Origin: Leifsonia sp. SCN 70-46
GTDB lineage: Bacteria; Actinomycetota; Actinomycetes; Actinomycetales; Microbacteriaceae
DNA length: 64,000 nt
Direction of reading: 5' to 3'
Assembly (NCBI GenBank): GCA_001725325.1
Contig: MEFY01000002.1
Coordinates: forward strand, 372,001-436,000
The position numbers were made by a program, and so were the translations under genes. Below the pieces are notes generated by a model. It worked only from the letters and a program-made list of their open reading frames with translations. It was not told where the DNA came from and did no database searches. The first letter of the stretch is position 1. Each line of letters starts with the position of its first letter. Below, piece by piece: positions 8,516 through 16,395 of the stretch.

Positions 8516-8570
8516 CCCCCGCGAGGGCCACCCCGAGCGCCCGTTAACCTTCATGGGGCAGTATGACCCC

Positions 8571-8861
8571 ATGTCCAAGAAGATCGACGCAGCGCTCAAG
8601 GAACTCACGAAGGCCCTCACCAAGCACGCCGAGGTGGTCGGCGGCAGCGCGGTATCCCTCAAGAAGGCCCAGCGGGCCAGCGCGAAGGTCGCTGCCGCCG
8701 CCACCGCATACGCGGAGATCGTCCACGCCAAGAGCGGCATGGGCAACCCGTTCGACGACATGGTGCACCCCGGTCTCGACCAGGGCACGCTCCAGTCGCT
8801 CGCCGCGGAGCGCGATGCGATCAAGGAGGGCCTCACGGGGCCCATCCCCGTGCAGGGCTAG
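8571..8861 (+). CDS. Small alanine/lysine-rich hypothetical protein
   Basis: 96-residue protein I do not recognise. It begins MSKKIDAALKELTKALTKHAE and is predicted to be mostly helical, with an alanine-rich middle (SAKVAAAATAYAEIV) and a proline-containing tail. There is no signal peptide or membrane segment. ATG 8553 is in frame upstream, but the TAACCT hexamer at 8543 would start the transcript beyond it, so I prefer ATG 8571. It ends tail-to-tail with the glutaredoxin gene on a shared CTAG. Confidence 0.6.
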   Translation: MSKKIDAALKELTKALTKHAEVVGGSAVSLKKAQRASAKVAAAATAYAEIVHAKSGMGNPFDDMVHPGLDQGTLQSLAAERDAIKEGLTGPIPVQG

Positions 8862-9100
8862 CCCAGGGCCGACGCCAACCGCTCCGCGTCCACGCGCCAG
8901 ATCGCGTGCACGCGCCCGTCGATCATGAGCACGGGGATCTCGTCCCAGTACTTCGCGTTGAGCTCGGCATCGTCGTGGATCGAGAGCTCCTCGAGCGTGA
9001 CATCCTCGCGCCCCTCGATCACCGCGCCCACGACCGCGCGCGCGTCGTCGCACAGGTGGCAGTCGGGCTTGCCGATGAGGGTGAGTCTCGTGGTGGGCAC
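8858..9100 (-). CDS. Glutaredoxin-like protein
   Basis: 80-residue thioredoxin-fold protein of the DUF836/glutaredoxin-like group, with an N-terminal redox motif (TLIGKPDCHLCDDARAVV, CXXC = CHLC) and a cis-proline region (IPVLMIDGRVHAIWRVD). It probably reduces cytoplasmic disulfides or mycothiol mixed disulfides. The track starts at ATG 9106. I prefer GTG 9100 because a TAGTCT -10 lies exactly six bases upstream, and translation from 9106 would need initiation inside that spacer. It is divergent from the HAD-IB gene, an order known from other actinobacteria. Confidence 0.85.
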   Translation of the reverse strand: MPTTRLTLIGKPDCHLCDDARAVVGAVIEGREDVTLEELSIHDDAELNAKYWDEIPVLMIDGRVHAIWRVDAERLASALG

Positions 9101-9105
9101 GACCA

Positions 9106-9112
9106 TAGACTA
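9106..9112. promoter_or_regulatory. Shared divergent -10 element (TAGACTA)
   Basis: TAGACTA reads as TAGACT on the plus strand, seven bases before the HAD-IB ATG, and as TAGTCT on the minus strand, six bases before the glutaredoxin GTG. Neither gene has a ribosome-binding site, so both transcripts should be leaderless and their RNA polymerases would compete for the same seven bases. Confidence 0.6.
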
Positions 9113-9118
9113 AACGCG

Positions 9119-9886
9119 ATGCCCCCAGCAGAGTCGCCCCCGCCGAGTGATCGTCCGATCATCGCGTTCTTCGATGTCGACAACACCCTCATGCGCGGCG
9201 CGAGCGTCTACTACGTCGGCCGCGAGGCCTTCCGGCGCGGGCTCATCTCCTGGCGCGACATCGCCCTCTTCGCCTGGCACCAGTTCCGCTTCCTCGCCGT
9301 CGGTGAGAACCGCGAGCACCTCGCGACGGCCAAAGACCGCGCCCTCGGCCTCGTGAGCGGCCACACCGAGGTCGCGCTCGTCGACATGGCCAACGAGATG
9401 TACGAGAGGGATTTCGCGCCCAAGCTGTGGCCCGAGACCGTGGCCCTCACCCAGGCCCACCTCGAGAAGGGCCACGAGGTGTGGCTCATCACGGCGACGC
9501 CGCAGCTCGTCGCCCAGGTCATCGCCGACCGGCTGGGGCTCACGGGCGCCATCGGCACGCGCGTGCAGGCGCTCGACGGTGTCTTCACGGGCGCGCTCGA
9601 CGGCCACGTCATCCACGGCGACGAGAAGGCCGCGGTCGCGCTGCGCTTCGCGAGCGACCGTCAGGCCGACCTCGCGGAGTGCTGGGCCTACTCCGACTCG
9701 AGCAACGACATCCCGCTGCTCACGCTCGTGGGCAACCGCATAGTCGTGAACCCCGACGCGAAGCTGCTCAGCCACGCGCGCTCGCACGACTGGGAGGTGC
9801 TGCCGCTCAAGCGCGCGAGCATCAGGGAGGCGCAGCGCCGCGTGAAGAAGGATGCCCGCGCCGTTAAACGACGAAAGGCGGAGTGA
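9119..9886 (+). CDS. HAD-IB family hydrolase (SerB-like)
   Basis: 255-residue haloacid-dehalogenase phosphatase, subfamily IB. Motif I is FFDVDNTLMRG, motif II is VWLITATPQL, and motif III/IV is GDEKAAV...AYSDSSNDIPLL. The family resembles phosphoserine phosphatase SerB and includes lipid-phosphate phosphatases; the substrate here is unproven. The track extends it upstream in frame. I chose ATG 9119, which follows TAGACT by seven bases and gives the family's usual N-terminus. It lies in a conserved actinobacterial neighbourhood with glutaredoxin, bS22, bldC and proC. Confidence 0.88.
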   Translation: MPPAESPPPSDRPIIAFFDVDNTLMRGASVYYVGREAFRRGLISWRDIALFAWHQFRFLAVGENREHLATAKDRALGLVSGHTEVALVDMANEMYERDFAPKLWPETVALTQAHLEKGHEVWLITATPQLVAQVIADRLGLTGAIGTRVQALDGVFTGALDGHVIHGDEKAAVALRFASDRQADLAECWAYSDSSNDIPLLTLVGNRIVVNPDAKLLSHARSHDWEVLPLKRASIREAQRRVKKDARAVKRRKAE

Positions 9887-9915
9887 GCCTCGGCCCACCC
9901 CGCCCTCCGGGACGA

Positions 9916-10014
9916 CTACTTCTTGTTGCGACGCTGGTGACGCGTCTTGCGCAGCAGCTTGCGGTGCTTCTTCTTCGCCATCCGCTTGCGGCGCTTCTTG
10001 ATAACAGAACCCAT
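9916..10014 (-). CDS. 30S ribosomal protein bS22 (AURKAIP1/COX24 domain), 32 residues
   Basis: Tiny gene absent from the ORF track. The product starts [19 protein letters not shown] and ends QRRNKK; it is almost entirely basic. This is the actinobacterial small ribosomal protein bS22, seen in mycobacterial 30S structures near the decoding centre, with an AURKAIP1/COX24-type motif. A ribosome-binding site (GAGG) lies seven bases before the ATG. Its neighbour is the BldC-like gene, matching the order bS22 / BldC-like / proC region in other actinobacteria. Confidence 0.95.
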   Translation of the reverse strand: MGSVIKKRRKRMAKKKHRKLLRKTRHQRRNKK

Positions 10015-10086
10015 GGGGTACCTCGCAGTGTGTGTGAACGAACCGATCGGCTCGAAATCAGAACCGCGGAAGAATGAACTCACCGA

Positions 10087-10107
10087 GTCTAGCGCACTGC
10101 GCTAGAC
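10087..10107 (-). terminator. Hairpin terminator downstream of the bldC-like gene
   Basis: Perfect nine-base-pair stem GTCTAGCGC with loop ACT and GCGCTAGAC, ending five bases beyond the bldC stop. No T-run follows, as is usual in actinobacterial terminators. It separates bldC from bS22, suggesting that the ribosomal gene has its own promoter. Confidence 0.7.
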
Positions 10108-10111
10108 AGCC

Positions 10112-10306
10112 CTACCCGACGTCGGAGATGGGTGTCTCGATGGCGGCGACGACTGCCGACTCGGGGATGCGGAACGAGCGGCCGAAACGCACGGCCGGCA
10201 GGTCGCCCGAGTGCACGAGGCGGTAGACGGTCATGTTCGAGACGCGCATCATCTCGGCCACCTCGGCGACCGTGAGGAAGCGCACATCGGACAGGTCACT
10301 CGGCAT
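10112..10306 (-). CDS. bldC: BldC-like MerR-type DNA-binding protein
   Basis: 64-residue single-domain helix-turn-helix protein: FLTVAEVAEMMRVSNMTVYRLV, then the wing RFGRSFRIPESAV. It matches the BldC/excisionase family, which in Streptomyces binds DNA cooperatively as head-to-tail oligomers and delays development. In non-sporulating actinobacteria its role is less clear. Length, motif and location beside bS22 fit the conserved orthologue. The symbol is given by family resemblance. Confidence 0.85.
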   Translation of the reverse strand: MPSDLSDVRFLTVAEVAEMMRVSNMTVYRLVHSGDLPAVRFGRSFRIPESAVVAAIETPISDVG

Positions 10307-10424
10307 TTCGGGAACAGCTCCTCGGTGTCATCGTCGCGCACCAGTGTGACTGGAGTGCTAAACGGCAACACTAGGGGGTGAAGTTGAACGGTGTCCACCC
10401 CCGTTCGGGGCGGCCGCAGGGGTG

Positions 10425-10880
10425 CTAGCGGGGCCGTCCGAAGAGCCTGCGGCGGAACGTCCTCGGCAGCGTCCGAGCCACCCGGTGCGCGCTCTCCGCG
10501 GCCCGGCGTCCGATGGTCTCGCCCACGTCGGCTCCCGACCATGCCGCGAACACGGCCGAGCGGCCGTCGTCGAGGGGCACGTCCTCCTCGTCGAGCGAGG
10601 GCTCGAGGTAGGGCCGGATCCAGTCCTCGAGGTCTTCGAGCGGTGCGGGGTCGAGGCGGTAGTAGCGGTGCTGCCCGTCCTCGCGCACGGTCACGAGCCC
10701 GTGGTCGCGCAGCACGCGCAGGTGCTTCGAGACCGTGGGCTGGCTGAGCCCGAGCCGCTCGACCAGGTCGCCGACGCTGATCTCGCCGGCCGCGGCATCG
10801 CGTGCGACTGCCCGTTCGAGCAGGGCCGCCATGACCTCTCGCCTCGTCGGATCGGACACGACGTCGAAGATGTCAGCCAT
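10425..10880 (-). CDS. ArsR-family transcriptional regulator
   Basis: 151-residue regulator with an ArsR winged helix in the first 85 residues (ISVGDLVERLGLSQPTVSKHLRVLRDHGLV, then a wing ending in HRYYRL). A longer acidic and then arginine-rich C-terminus follows (RTLPRRTFRRRLFGRPR-like). I see no metal-binding CxC. A TACTCT -10 lies six bases before the ATG, so the message looks leaderless. It is divergent from the potassium-uptake operon and shares its -10 element, so control of K+ uptake is possible but unproven. Confidence 0.85.
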   Translation of the reverse strand: MADIFDVVSDPTRREVMAALLERAVARDAAAGEISVGDLVERLGLSQPTVSKHLRVLRDHGLVTVREDGQHRYYRLDPAPLEDLEDWIRPYLEPSLDEEDVPLDDGRSAVFAAWSGADVGETIGRRAAESAHRVARTLPRTFRRRLFGRPR

Positions 10881-10885
10881 GCGCC

Positions 10886-10892
10886 TAGAGTA
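10886..10892. promoter_or_regulatory. Shared divergent -10 element (TAGAGTA)
   Basis: TAGAGTA gives TAGAGT towards trkH/ktrB and TACTCT towards the arsR gene, the latter six bases from its ATG. The ktrB transcript would start near 10898 and carry the ribosome-binding site GAGGGG; the arsR transcript would be leaderless. Confidence 0.55.
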
Positions 10893-10918
10893 TCGACAGA
10901 CAGATCAGAGGGGTTGGA

Positions 10919-12343
10919 ATGCGCGGCAAACCGATCTCGCGCGATACGCCGTTCGCCCGGATCAGGGACGGGGTCGACGCGTTCATCGCGGCGACGCCCG
11001 CGCGCTTCGCGATCATCATCTTCGCGGGCCTCATCCTCGTCTTCACCGCGCTGTTCTCCCTGCCGCTCTCGACGACGTCGGGCAGGCAGGCGCCCTTCGT
11101 CGACGCGCTGTTCACGGCCGTCTCGGTCATCTGCGTCACGGGCCTCTCGACCGTCGACATGGCGACGTACTGGTCGCCCCTGGGCCACGCGTTCGTCTTC
11201 ATCGGCGTCGAGATCGGCGGCATCGGCGTGCTCACGCTCGCCTCGATCCTCGGGCTCGTGATCAGCCGCAAGCTCGGCCTGCGCCAGAAGCTTCTCGCCG
11301 CGGGCGACGCCAACCCGCTGCGCATCCGCAAAGGGCCCATCGCCGAGGGCCAGGCCGTGCGCCTCGGCGAGACCGGAAGCCTGCTCCTGACCGTCGCGAT
11401 CAGCGCCCTCGTGATCGAGATCGGCGTGGCGATCCTGCTGTTCCCGCGCATGCTGCTCGAGGGGGTGGACCCGTTCAACGCCGCGTGGCAGTCGATCTAC
11501 ATCTCGGCCATGGCGTTCACGAACACGGGCTTCCTGCCGACCTCGGAGGGCCTCGACCCGTACACGGGAGACGTGTGGTTCCTGGGCGCGATCATGATCG
11601 GCGTCATCGCGGGCGCCATCGGCTTCCCCGTCATCTACGTGCTCGCGCGCAACCTGCGCCACCCGCGCCGGTGGTCGCTGCACGTGAAGATGACCATCCT
11701 CACCTTCGGCCTGCTGCTCGTGCTCGGCGCGCTCGCCTACCTCGTGCTCGAGGCCAACAATCCCCGGACGTTCGCCGACTTGGACGCGGGGCAGCGCATC
11801 CTGCAGAGCTTCTTCCTGTCGTCGATGGCGAGATCGGGCGGCTTCTCGACCATCGACATCTCGCACCTGGATGGCTCGAGCCTGCTCGTCACCGACATGC
11901 TCATGTTCATCGGCGGCGGTTCCGCCTCGACCGCGGGCGGCATCAAGGTCACGACCCTCGCGGTGCTGTTCCTCGCGGCGTTCGCCGAGGCGCGGGGCAA
12001 CGACGAGATGGAGGCGTACGAGCGCCGCATCCCGCCGGACGTGCTGCGCCTGGGAGTGAGCGTCGTGCTGTGGGGGGCGACGACGGTCGCCGCAGCCTCG
12101 ATCATCCTGCTGCTCATCACCGACGAGCCGCTGGACTACGTGCTGTTCGACGTCATCAGCGCCTTCGCCACGTGCGGCCTGAGCACGGGGTTCACGCAGA
12201 ACGCGTCCGACGGGGCGCAGTACGTGCTCGCGGCGACCATGTTCCTCGGGCGCATTGGTACCGTGACCCTTGCGGCGGCACTCGCCGCGAGCCAGCGCCG
12301 ACAGCTGTTCAGGCGACCGGAAGAGAGGCCCATCGTTGGTTGA
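10919..12343 (+). CDS. ktrB: TrkH/KtrB-family potassium uptake membrane subunit
   Basis: 474-residue polytopic membrane protein of the TrkH/TrkG/KtrB superfamily, with about eight transmembrane helices and four pore-loop repeats. The first filter region is visible as FTAVSVICVTGLSTVD, and later ones as AFTNTGFLP, SGGFSTID and FATCGLSTGF. GAGGGG precedes the ATG at a good distance. The next gene, encoding a short one-domain RCK regulator, overlaps by eight bases, so this is a Ktr-type K+ (possibly Na+-coupled) uptake system. The symbol follows that pairing. Confidence 0.9.
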   Translation: MRGKPISRDTPFARIRDGVDAFIAATPARFAIIIFAGLILVFTALFSLPLSTTSGRQAPFVDALFTAVSVICVTGLSTVDMATYWSPLGHAFVFIGVEIGGIGVLTLASILGLVISRKLGLRQKLLAAGDANPLRIRKGPIAEGQAVRLGETGSLLLTVAISALVIEIGVAILLFPRMLLEGVDPFNAAWQSIYISAMAFTNTGFLPTSEGLDPYTGDVWFLGAIMIGVIAGAIGFPVIYVLARNLRHPRRWSLHVKMTILTFGLLLVLGALAYLVLEANNPRTFADLDAGQRILQSFFLSSMARSGGFSTIDISHLDGSSLLVTDMLMFIGGGSASTAGGIKVTTLAVLFLAAFAEARGNDEMEAYERRIPPDVLRLGVSVVLWGATTVAAASIILLLITDEPLDYVLFDVISAFATCGLSTGFTQNASDGAQYVLAATMFLGRIGTVTLAAALAASQRRQLFRRPEERPIVG

Positions 12344-13007
12344 CAAGATCCCGCATGATGCACCGGTGCTCGTCATCGGCCTCGGGCGCTTCGGCGCCGC
12401 GACCGCGGGCCAGCTGCAGCGCCTCGACCGCGAGGTGCTCGCGGTCGACGAGGATGCCGGGCTCGTGCAGAAGTGGTCGGAGCGCGTGACGCACGCCGTG
12501 CAGGCCGACGCCCGCCAGATCGACGCGCTGCGCCAGATCGGCGCGCAGGACTTCTCCATCGCGGTCGTCGCCGTCGGCTCGTCGATCGAGGCCTCCGTGC
12601 TCATCACGGCGAACCTCGTCGACCTCAAGATCCCGCAGATCTGGGCGAAGGCGATAAGCCAGTCGCACGGCAAGATCCTCGCGCGAATCGGCGCGAACCA
12701 CGTCATCTACCCCGAGGCGGAGGCCGGCGAGCGCGTCGCGCACCTCGTGTCGGGCCGCATGATCGACTTCATCGAGTTCGACGACGACTTCGCGATCGTG
12801 AAGATGTACCCGCCCAAGCCCATCCGGGGGCTCCCGCTCTCCGAGTCGCAGGTGCGCCGCAAGTACGGCATCACCGTCGTGGGCGTGAAGTCGCCGGGCA
12901 AGGACTTCACCTATGCGACCCCGGAGACCGTCGTGTCGAACCACGACCTCGTGATCGTGAGCGGCAACTCGACGGACATCGAGAGGTTCGCGGCGCTCAA
13001 CAGCTAG
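12336..13007 (+). CDS. ktrA: KtrA/TrkA-type NAD-binding potassium channel regulator
   Basis: 223-residue cytoplasmic gating subunit with an N-terminal RCK_N Rossmann domain (VLVIGLGRFGAATAGQLQRL; acidic residue in VLAVDED) and a C-terminal RCK_C domain. One RCK pair makes it KtrA-like; E. coli TrkA has two. I start at TTG 12336, inside the end of ktrB, because AGAGAGG lies seven bases upstream and the following residues (VDKIPHDAPVLVIG) fit. The track's start is too far upstream. Translation is coupled to ktrB. Confidence 0.9.
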   Translation: MVDKIPHDAPVLVIGLGRFGAATAGQLQRLDREVLAVDEDAGLVQKWSERVTHAVQADARQIDALRQIGAQDFSIAVVAVGSSIEASVLITANLVDLKIPQIWAKAISQSHGKILARIGANHVIYPEAEAGERVAHLVSGRMIDFIEFDDDFAIVKMYPPKPIRGLPLSESQVRRKYGITVVGVKSPGKDFTYATPETVVSNHDLVIVSGNSTDIERFAALNS

Positions 13008-13291
13008 GGCTGGCTGTCGTCCTGCCCCGGTCCGCCCTGGCCCGGTCCGGGTCCGCCGGGGAAGCCGCCCTGGCCGGGGCCGAACTGCGACTGGGCCTGG
13101 CCCGCCGGGAGCAGCGTGCCGACGACGACCCCGCCGCCGAACAGCAGGGCTGCGATCGCCGCTGATGCGAGCGCGACGCCCGCGATGGCGAGGGGGCTGG
13201 TGCGCGGCCGCTCGGCGACCGCGACGGGGGCTACGACGGGAGCGGGCTGCGCCGCGGGCTCCTCGACGGTGTCGATCTTCTTGGTGGGCAT
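13004..13291 (-). CDS. Small single-pass membrane protein with Gly/Pro/Gln-rich tail
   Basis: 95-residue protein of unknown function. It has a proline/alanine-rich cytoplasmic N-terminus, one hydrophobic helix (about residues 34-62, LAIAGVALASAAIAALLFGG) and a low-complexity extracellular tail built from GPGQGG/FPGG repeats ending in acidic residues. Its stop shares the palindrome CTAG with the ktrA stop. No family recognised. Confidence 0.65.
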   Translation of the reverse strand: MPTKKIDTVEEPAAQPAPVVAPVAVAERPRTSPLAIAGVALASAAIAALLFGGGVVVGTLLPAGQAQSQFGPGQGGFPGGPGPGQGGPGQDDSQP

Positions 13292-13347
13292 GCGCCCAGC
13301 GTGCGCGCCCGACCTATCGGACGGCTATGAGCACGCCCTGAGATCGC

Positions 13348-14169
13348 TCAGGCGCCCGCGGCCATCTCGCGTGCGCGGGCGAGGGCCGCGGCCGTCGCCC
13401 GGTCGAACATGCCGCTCAGGTCGGCCTCCTGCATGACCCCGATGGCGCGCTCGGTGGTGCCCTTGGGGCTCGTGACCTGGGCGCGCAGCACCTCGGGCTC
13501 CTTGCCCGACGCGAGCAGGAGGTCGACGGAGCCCGCGAAGGTGCCCTGCACGAGCGTCTTCGCCTGCTCGGGCGTGAAGCCCAGGTTCACCGCGGTGCGC
13601 GTGAGCTCCTCCACCAGGTAGAAGACGTAGGCGGGGCCCGAGCCGGAGATCGTGCTGAGGGCGTCGATCTGCGACTCGGGCACCTCGACGACCGTGCCGA
13701 CCGTCTCGAAGAGCGCGACGCCGAGGGCCACCTGCTCGGCAGTCGCGCGCGAGCCCGCGGCGACGCCCGTGACGGCCTTGCCGACGATCGCAGGGGTGTT
13801 GGGCATGGCGCGCAGCACGGGGTTGGGCACGACCGCCTCCATCGCCGCGGTCGTGATGCCCGCCGCGACGCTGATGACGAGGGTGCCAGGGTCGAGCTCG
13901 AGGCTCCGCAGGGTGTCCACGATCATCGCGGGCTTCACGCCGAGCAGCACGATGCCCGCCCCGCGCACGGCTCGCCGGTTGCCGTCGGGCTCCTCCTCCA
14001 GCGCTATCGACTCCACGCCGTCCGCGGCGACGAGCGCGGCCTTCGCGGCCGTGCGGTTGGTGACCCGGATGCCCCCGTCCACGGTCACCGCGGGTGAGAG
14101 CAGCCCGCTCAGGATCGCCCCGCCCATGGAGCCGGCGCCGATGATCGCTATCGAGGGAAGTGTGCTCAC
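13348..14169 (-). CDS. proC: Pyrroline-5-carboxylate reductase
   Basis: 273-residue enzyme that reduces 1-pyrroline-5-carboxylate to L-proline with NAD(P)H, the last step of proline synthesis. The N-terminal dinucleotide-binding motif is IAIIGAGSMGGAILSGLL. The substrate region carries VLRAMPNTPA, and the C-terminal dimerisation domain has the signature SGSGPAYVFYLVEELT and SPKGTTERAI. The start is GTG with a TAGGAT -10 six bases upstream (leaderless). It is divergent from the CDF transporter. Confidence 0.96.
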   Translation of the reverse strand: MSTLPSIAIIGAGSMGGAILSGLLSPAVTVDGGIRVTNRTAAKAALVAADGVESIALEEEPDGNRRAVRGAGIVLLGVKPAMIVDTLRSLELDPGTLVISVAAGITTAAMEAVVPNPVLRAMPNTPAIVGKAVTGVAAGSRATAEQVALGVALFETVGTVVEVPESQIDALSTISGSGPAYVFYLVEELTRTAVNLGFTPEQAKTLVQGTFAGSVDLLLASGKEPEVLRAQVTSPKGTTERAIGVMQEADLSGMFDRATAAALARAREMAAGA

Positions 14170-14175
14170 GGCATC

Positions 14176-14185
14176 ATCCTAGGAT
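14176..14185. promoter_or_regulatory. Palindromic divergent -10 (ATCCTAGGAT) between proC and CDF gene
   Basis: Perfect ten-base palindrome ATCCTAGGAT. Each strand reads TAGGAT, lying six bases before the proC GTG on the minus strand and seven bases before the CDF ATG on the plus strand. The whole intergenic space is 23 bases, so both promoters depend on this element and both mRNAs should be leaderless. Confidence 0.65.
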
Positions 14186-14192
14186 TGAGCGC

Positions 14193-15158
14193 ATGAGCGC
14201 ATCGGGTGGCGGCAGGGCAATCATCGCGGCACTTCTCGCGAACCTCGGGATCGCGGTGGCCAAGTTCGTGGGCTTCCTCGTCTCCGGTTCCACGTCGATG
14301 CTCGCCGAGAGCGTGCACTCCCTCGCCGACACCGGCAACCAGGGGCTCCTGCTGCTGGGCGGCCGCAAGTCGCGCAAGCGCGCGGACGACTCCCACCCGT
14401 TCGGCTACGGCCGCGAGCGCTACGTCTACGCGTTCGTCGTGTCGATCATCCTGTTCTCGGTCGGCGGCGTGTTCTCGATCTACGAGGGCATCGAGAAGAT
14501 CCAGCACGCGAACGACCACGCGCTCGAGAACCCGATAGTGCCGCTCGTCATCCTCGTCGTCGCGATCGGGCTCGAGAGCTTCTCGCTGCGCACCGCCATC
14601 CGCGAGTCGAACCACGTGCGCGGCAAGCAGGGCTGGATCTCGTTCATCCGTCACGCCAAGGCCCCCGAGCTCCCCGTCGTCCTGCTCGAGGATGTCGCGG
14701 CCCTCACCGGCCTCGTCTTCGCCTTCGCGGGCGTGGGCCTCACGACCCTCACCCACAACGGCATCTTCGACGCGATCGGCACCCTGCTCATCGGCCTGCT
14801 GCTCGTCGCGGTCGCCGTCATCCTCGGCATCGAGACGAAGAGCCTGCTCGTGGGCGAGGGCGCGACCGCCTCGGACGTCGACAAGATCCGCGCGGCGATC
14901 AACGGGCACGCCGACGTCGAGGCGCTCATCCACATGAAGACGCTCTACCTGGGGCCGGACGAGCTGCTCGTGGCCGCCAAGCTCGCGTTCGCGAAGTCGA
15001 AGAAGCTCGCGGACGTCGCGTCGTCGATCAATGCCGTCGAGGCCGCGATCCGCGAGGCCGTGCCGATCGCGCGCGTCATCTACCTCGAGCCCGACGTCTA
15101 CATGCCCAAGAGCGCGCACCCGACGACCGACGCGATCGTCATCAAGTCGTCGGACTGA
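14193..15158 (+). CDS. Cation diffusion facilitator (CDF) transporter
   Basis: 321-residue inner-membrane divalent-metal/H+ antiporter, probably exporting Zn2+, Co2+, Fe2+ or similar. Six helices occupy the first two thirds. TM2 carries the family's SMLAESVHSLADTGNQ (metal-binding Ser/His/Asp region), and TM5 carries VLLEDVAALTGLV. A cytoplasmic ferredoxin-like dimerisation domain follows (about 215-300). I chose ATG 14193, seven bases after TAGGAT; the track adds eleven residues upstream. No metal regulator is adjacent. Confidence 0.9.
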   Translation: MSASGGGRAIIAALLANLGIAVAKFVGFLVSGSTSMLAESVHSLADTGNQGLLLLGGRKSRKRADDSHPFGYGRERYVYAFVVSIILFSVGGVFSIYEGIEKIQHANDHALENPIVPLVILVVAIGLESFSLRTAIRESNHVRGKQGWISFIRHAKAPELPVVLLEDVAALTGLVFAFAGVGLTTLTHNGIFDAIGTLLIGLLLVAVAVILGIETKSLLVGEGATASDVDKIRAAINGHADVEALIHMKTLYLGPDELLVAAKLAFAKSKKLADVASSINAVEAAIREAVPIARVIYLEPDVYMPKSAHPTTDAIVIKSSD

Positions 15159-15611
15159 TCAGCGGCGGGACTCGAAGAACTCCCGCAGCAGCGCCGCCGA
15201 CTCCTCGGCGGCGACCCCCGCGACGACCTCGACGCGGTGCGGCAGCCTGCGGTCGCGCAGCACGTCGAGCACGCTCCCGACGGCGCCCGCCTTCTCGTCC
15301 CACGCCCCGAAGACGACGCGCGGGATGCGTGCCTGCAGGATCGCCCCCGCGCACATCGTGCACGGCTCGAGGGTGACCACGAGCGTCGTGTCCTCGAGGT
15401 GCCACGTCCCGCGCGCCTCGGCGGCGGCGCGGATGGCGAGCACCTCGGCGTGGGCGGTCGGATCGTGGCTGAGCTCGCGCTCGTTGCGGCCCACGGAGAG
15501 GCGCGTGCCGTCGGCATCCAGCACCATCGCGGCCACGGGCACGTCGCCCGTCGCGAGGGCGAGCCGCGCCTCGGCGAGGGCCTCGGACATCCACACGTCG
15601 TATCCGGTCAC
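15159..15611 (-). CDS. tadA: tRNA adenosine deaminase (TadA) / nucleoside deaminase
   Basis: 150-residue zinc deaminase that converts the wobble adenosine of tRNA-Arg(ACG) to inosine. The zinc and proton-shuttle motif is HAEVLAIR, with the two zinc cysteines in EPCTMCAGAIL. Both match TadA. The start is GTG (VTGYDVWMSEALAEARLAL); an ATG eight codons in is an alternative but would cut into the first helix. Its stop abuts the CDF stop, and it diverges from upp with fourteen bases between. Confidence 0.9.
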   Translation of the reverse strand: MTGYDVWMSEALAEARLALATGDVPVAAMVLDADGTRLSVGRNERELSHDPTAHAEVLAIRAAAEARGTWHLEDTTLVVTLEPCTMCAGAILQARIPRVVFGAWDEKAGAVGSVLDVLRDRRLPHRVEVVAGVAAEESAALLREFFESRR

Positions 15612-15613
15612 AG

Positions 15614-15619
15614 TAGATT
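15614..15619 (+). promoter_or_regulatory. -10 element for leaderless upp
   Basis: TAGATT ends six bases before the upp ATG, with no ribosome-binding site between. The rule matches other genes here. Confidence 0.5.
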
Positions 15620-15625
15620 GAGCCT

Positions 15626-16258
15626 ATGCGAGTACACGTTGCCGACCACCCGCTCATCACGCACAAGCTCACCGTGCTGCGGGACAAGAACACGCCGTCT
15701 CCCACGTTCCGCGCCCTCGCCGAGGAGCTCATGACGCTCCTCGCCTACGAGGCGACCCGCAACGTGCGCACGCGCGAGGTCGAGATCGAGACTCCCGTCA
15801 CGACGACCAAGGGGCTCGCGATCAGCGACCCGCGGCCGCTCGTCGTGCCCATCCTGCGCGCCGGGCTCGGCATGCTCGAGGGCATGGTCAAGCTCATCCC
15901 CACGGCCGAGGTCGGCTTCCTCGGCATGGTGCGCGACGAGGAGACCCTGCAGCCGACGACGTACGCGCAGCGACTGCCGGAGGACCTCTCCGACCGCCAG
16001 TGCTTCATCCTCGACCCCATGCTCGCCACGGGCGGCTCGCTCATCGGCGCCATCGAGTTCCTCTTCGAGCGCGGCGCGAAGGATGTCACGGCCGTCTGCC
16101 TCATCGGAGCCCCCGAGGGCGTGGCTGCCGTCGAGAAGGCCACGGAGGGCCGCGAGGTCACCGTCGTGCTCGGCGCTCTCGACGAGCGCCTCAACGAGGT
16201 CGGCTACATCGTGCCGGGCCTCGGCGACGCGGGCGACCGCCTCTACGGCACCGTGTAA
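15626..16258 (+). CDS. upp: Uracil phosphoribosyltransferase
   Basis: 210-residue enzyme that salvages uracil to UMP using PRPP. The type I PRTase motif is [21 protein letters not shown] (PRPP loop), and the uracil-binding region near the C-terminus is [17 protein letters not shown], both diagnostic of Upp. The N-terminus ([18 protein letters not shown]) is also standard. It is monocistronic, and an attenuator-like region follows. Confidence 0.97.
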   Translation: MRVHVADHPLITHKLTVLRDKNTPSPTFRALAEELMTLLAYEATRNVRTREVEIETPVTTTKGLAISDPRPLVVPILRAGLGMLEGMVKLIPTAEVGFLGMVRDEETLQPTTYAQRLPEDLSDRQCFILDPMLATGGSLIGAIEFLFERGAKDVTAVCLIGAPEGVAAVEKATEGREVTVVLGALDERLNEVGYIVPGLGDAGDRLYGTV

Positions 16259-16264
16259 CGCAGC

Positions 16265-16293
16265 TTGCGTTTCTTGCGCAGATGCAAGATAGT
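16265..16293 (+). promoter_or_regulatory. Promoter of the cysteine-rich leader ORF
   Basis: TTGCGT, a 17-base spacer, then GATAGT. The -10 ends seven bases before ATG 16301, so the predicted transcript starts at or within a base or two of the ORF start, giving a leaderless short ORF. Confidence 0.5.
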
Positions 16294-16300
16294 TGCAGGC

Positions 16301-16378
16301 ATGACTGTTCGTGCGATCGCCCCGACCTCCTTCGAGGTGCGCGAGAGCATGGTCATGTGTTGTCGAATGTGTGCCTAG
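16301..16378 (+). CDS. Cysteine-rich leader peptide (25 residues)
   Basis: Short ORF encoding MTVRAIAPTSFEVRES followed by MVMCCRMCA and a stop. Three cysteines, two adjacent, lie within the last six residues. Polycysteine leaderless short ORFs of this kind act in mycobacteria as cysteine-responsive attenuators, where slow translation of the Cys codons changes expression downstream. A leaderless promoter fits directly upstream, and an inverted repeat lies 20 bases downstream. The next gene, 159 bases away, is a winged-helix regulator, not an obvious sulfur-metabolism gene. The leader role is inferred. Confidence 0.65.
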   Translation: MTVRAIAPTSFEVRESMVMCCRMCA

Positions 16379-16395
16379 CAGGCGCTCGTTTCGTC

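Noticed and set aside
10691-12706. 671-residue minus-strand ORF opposite ktrB
   Set aside because: It is a shadow ORF overlapping two clear genes, with no recognisable domain.
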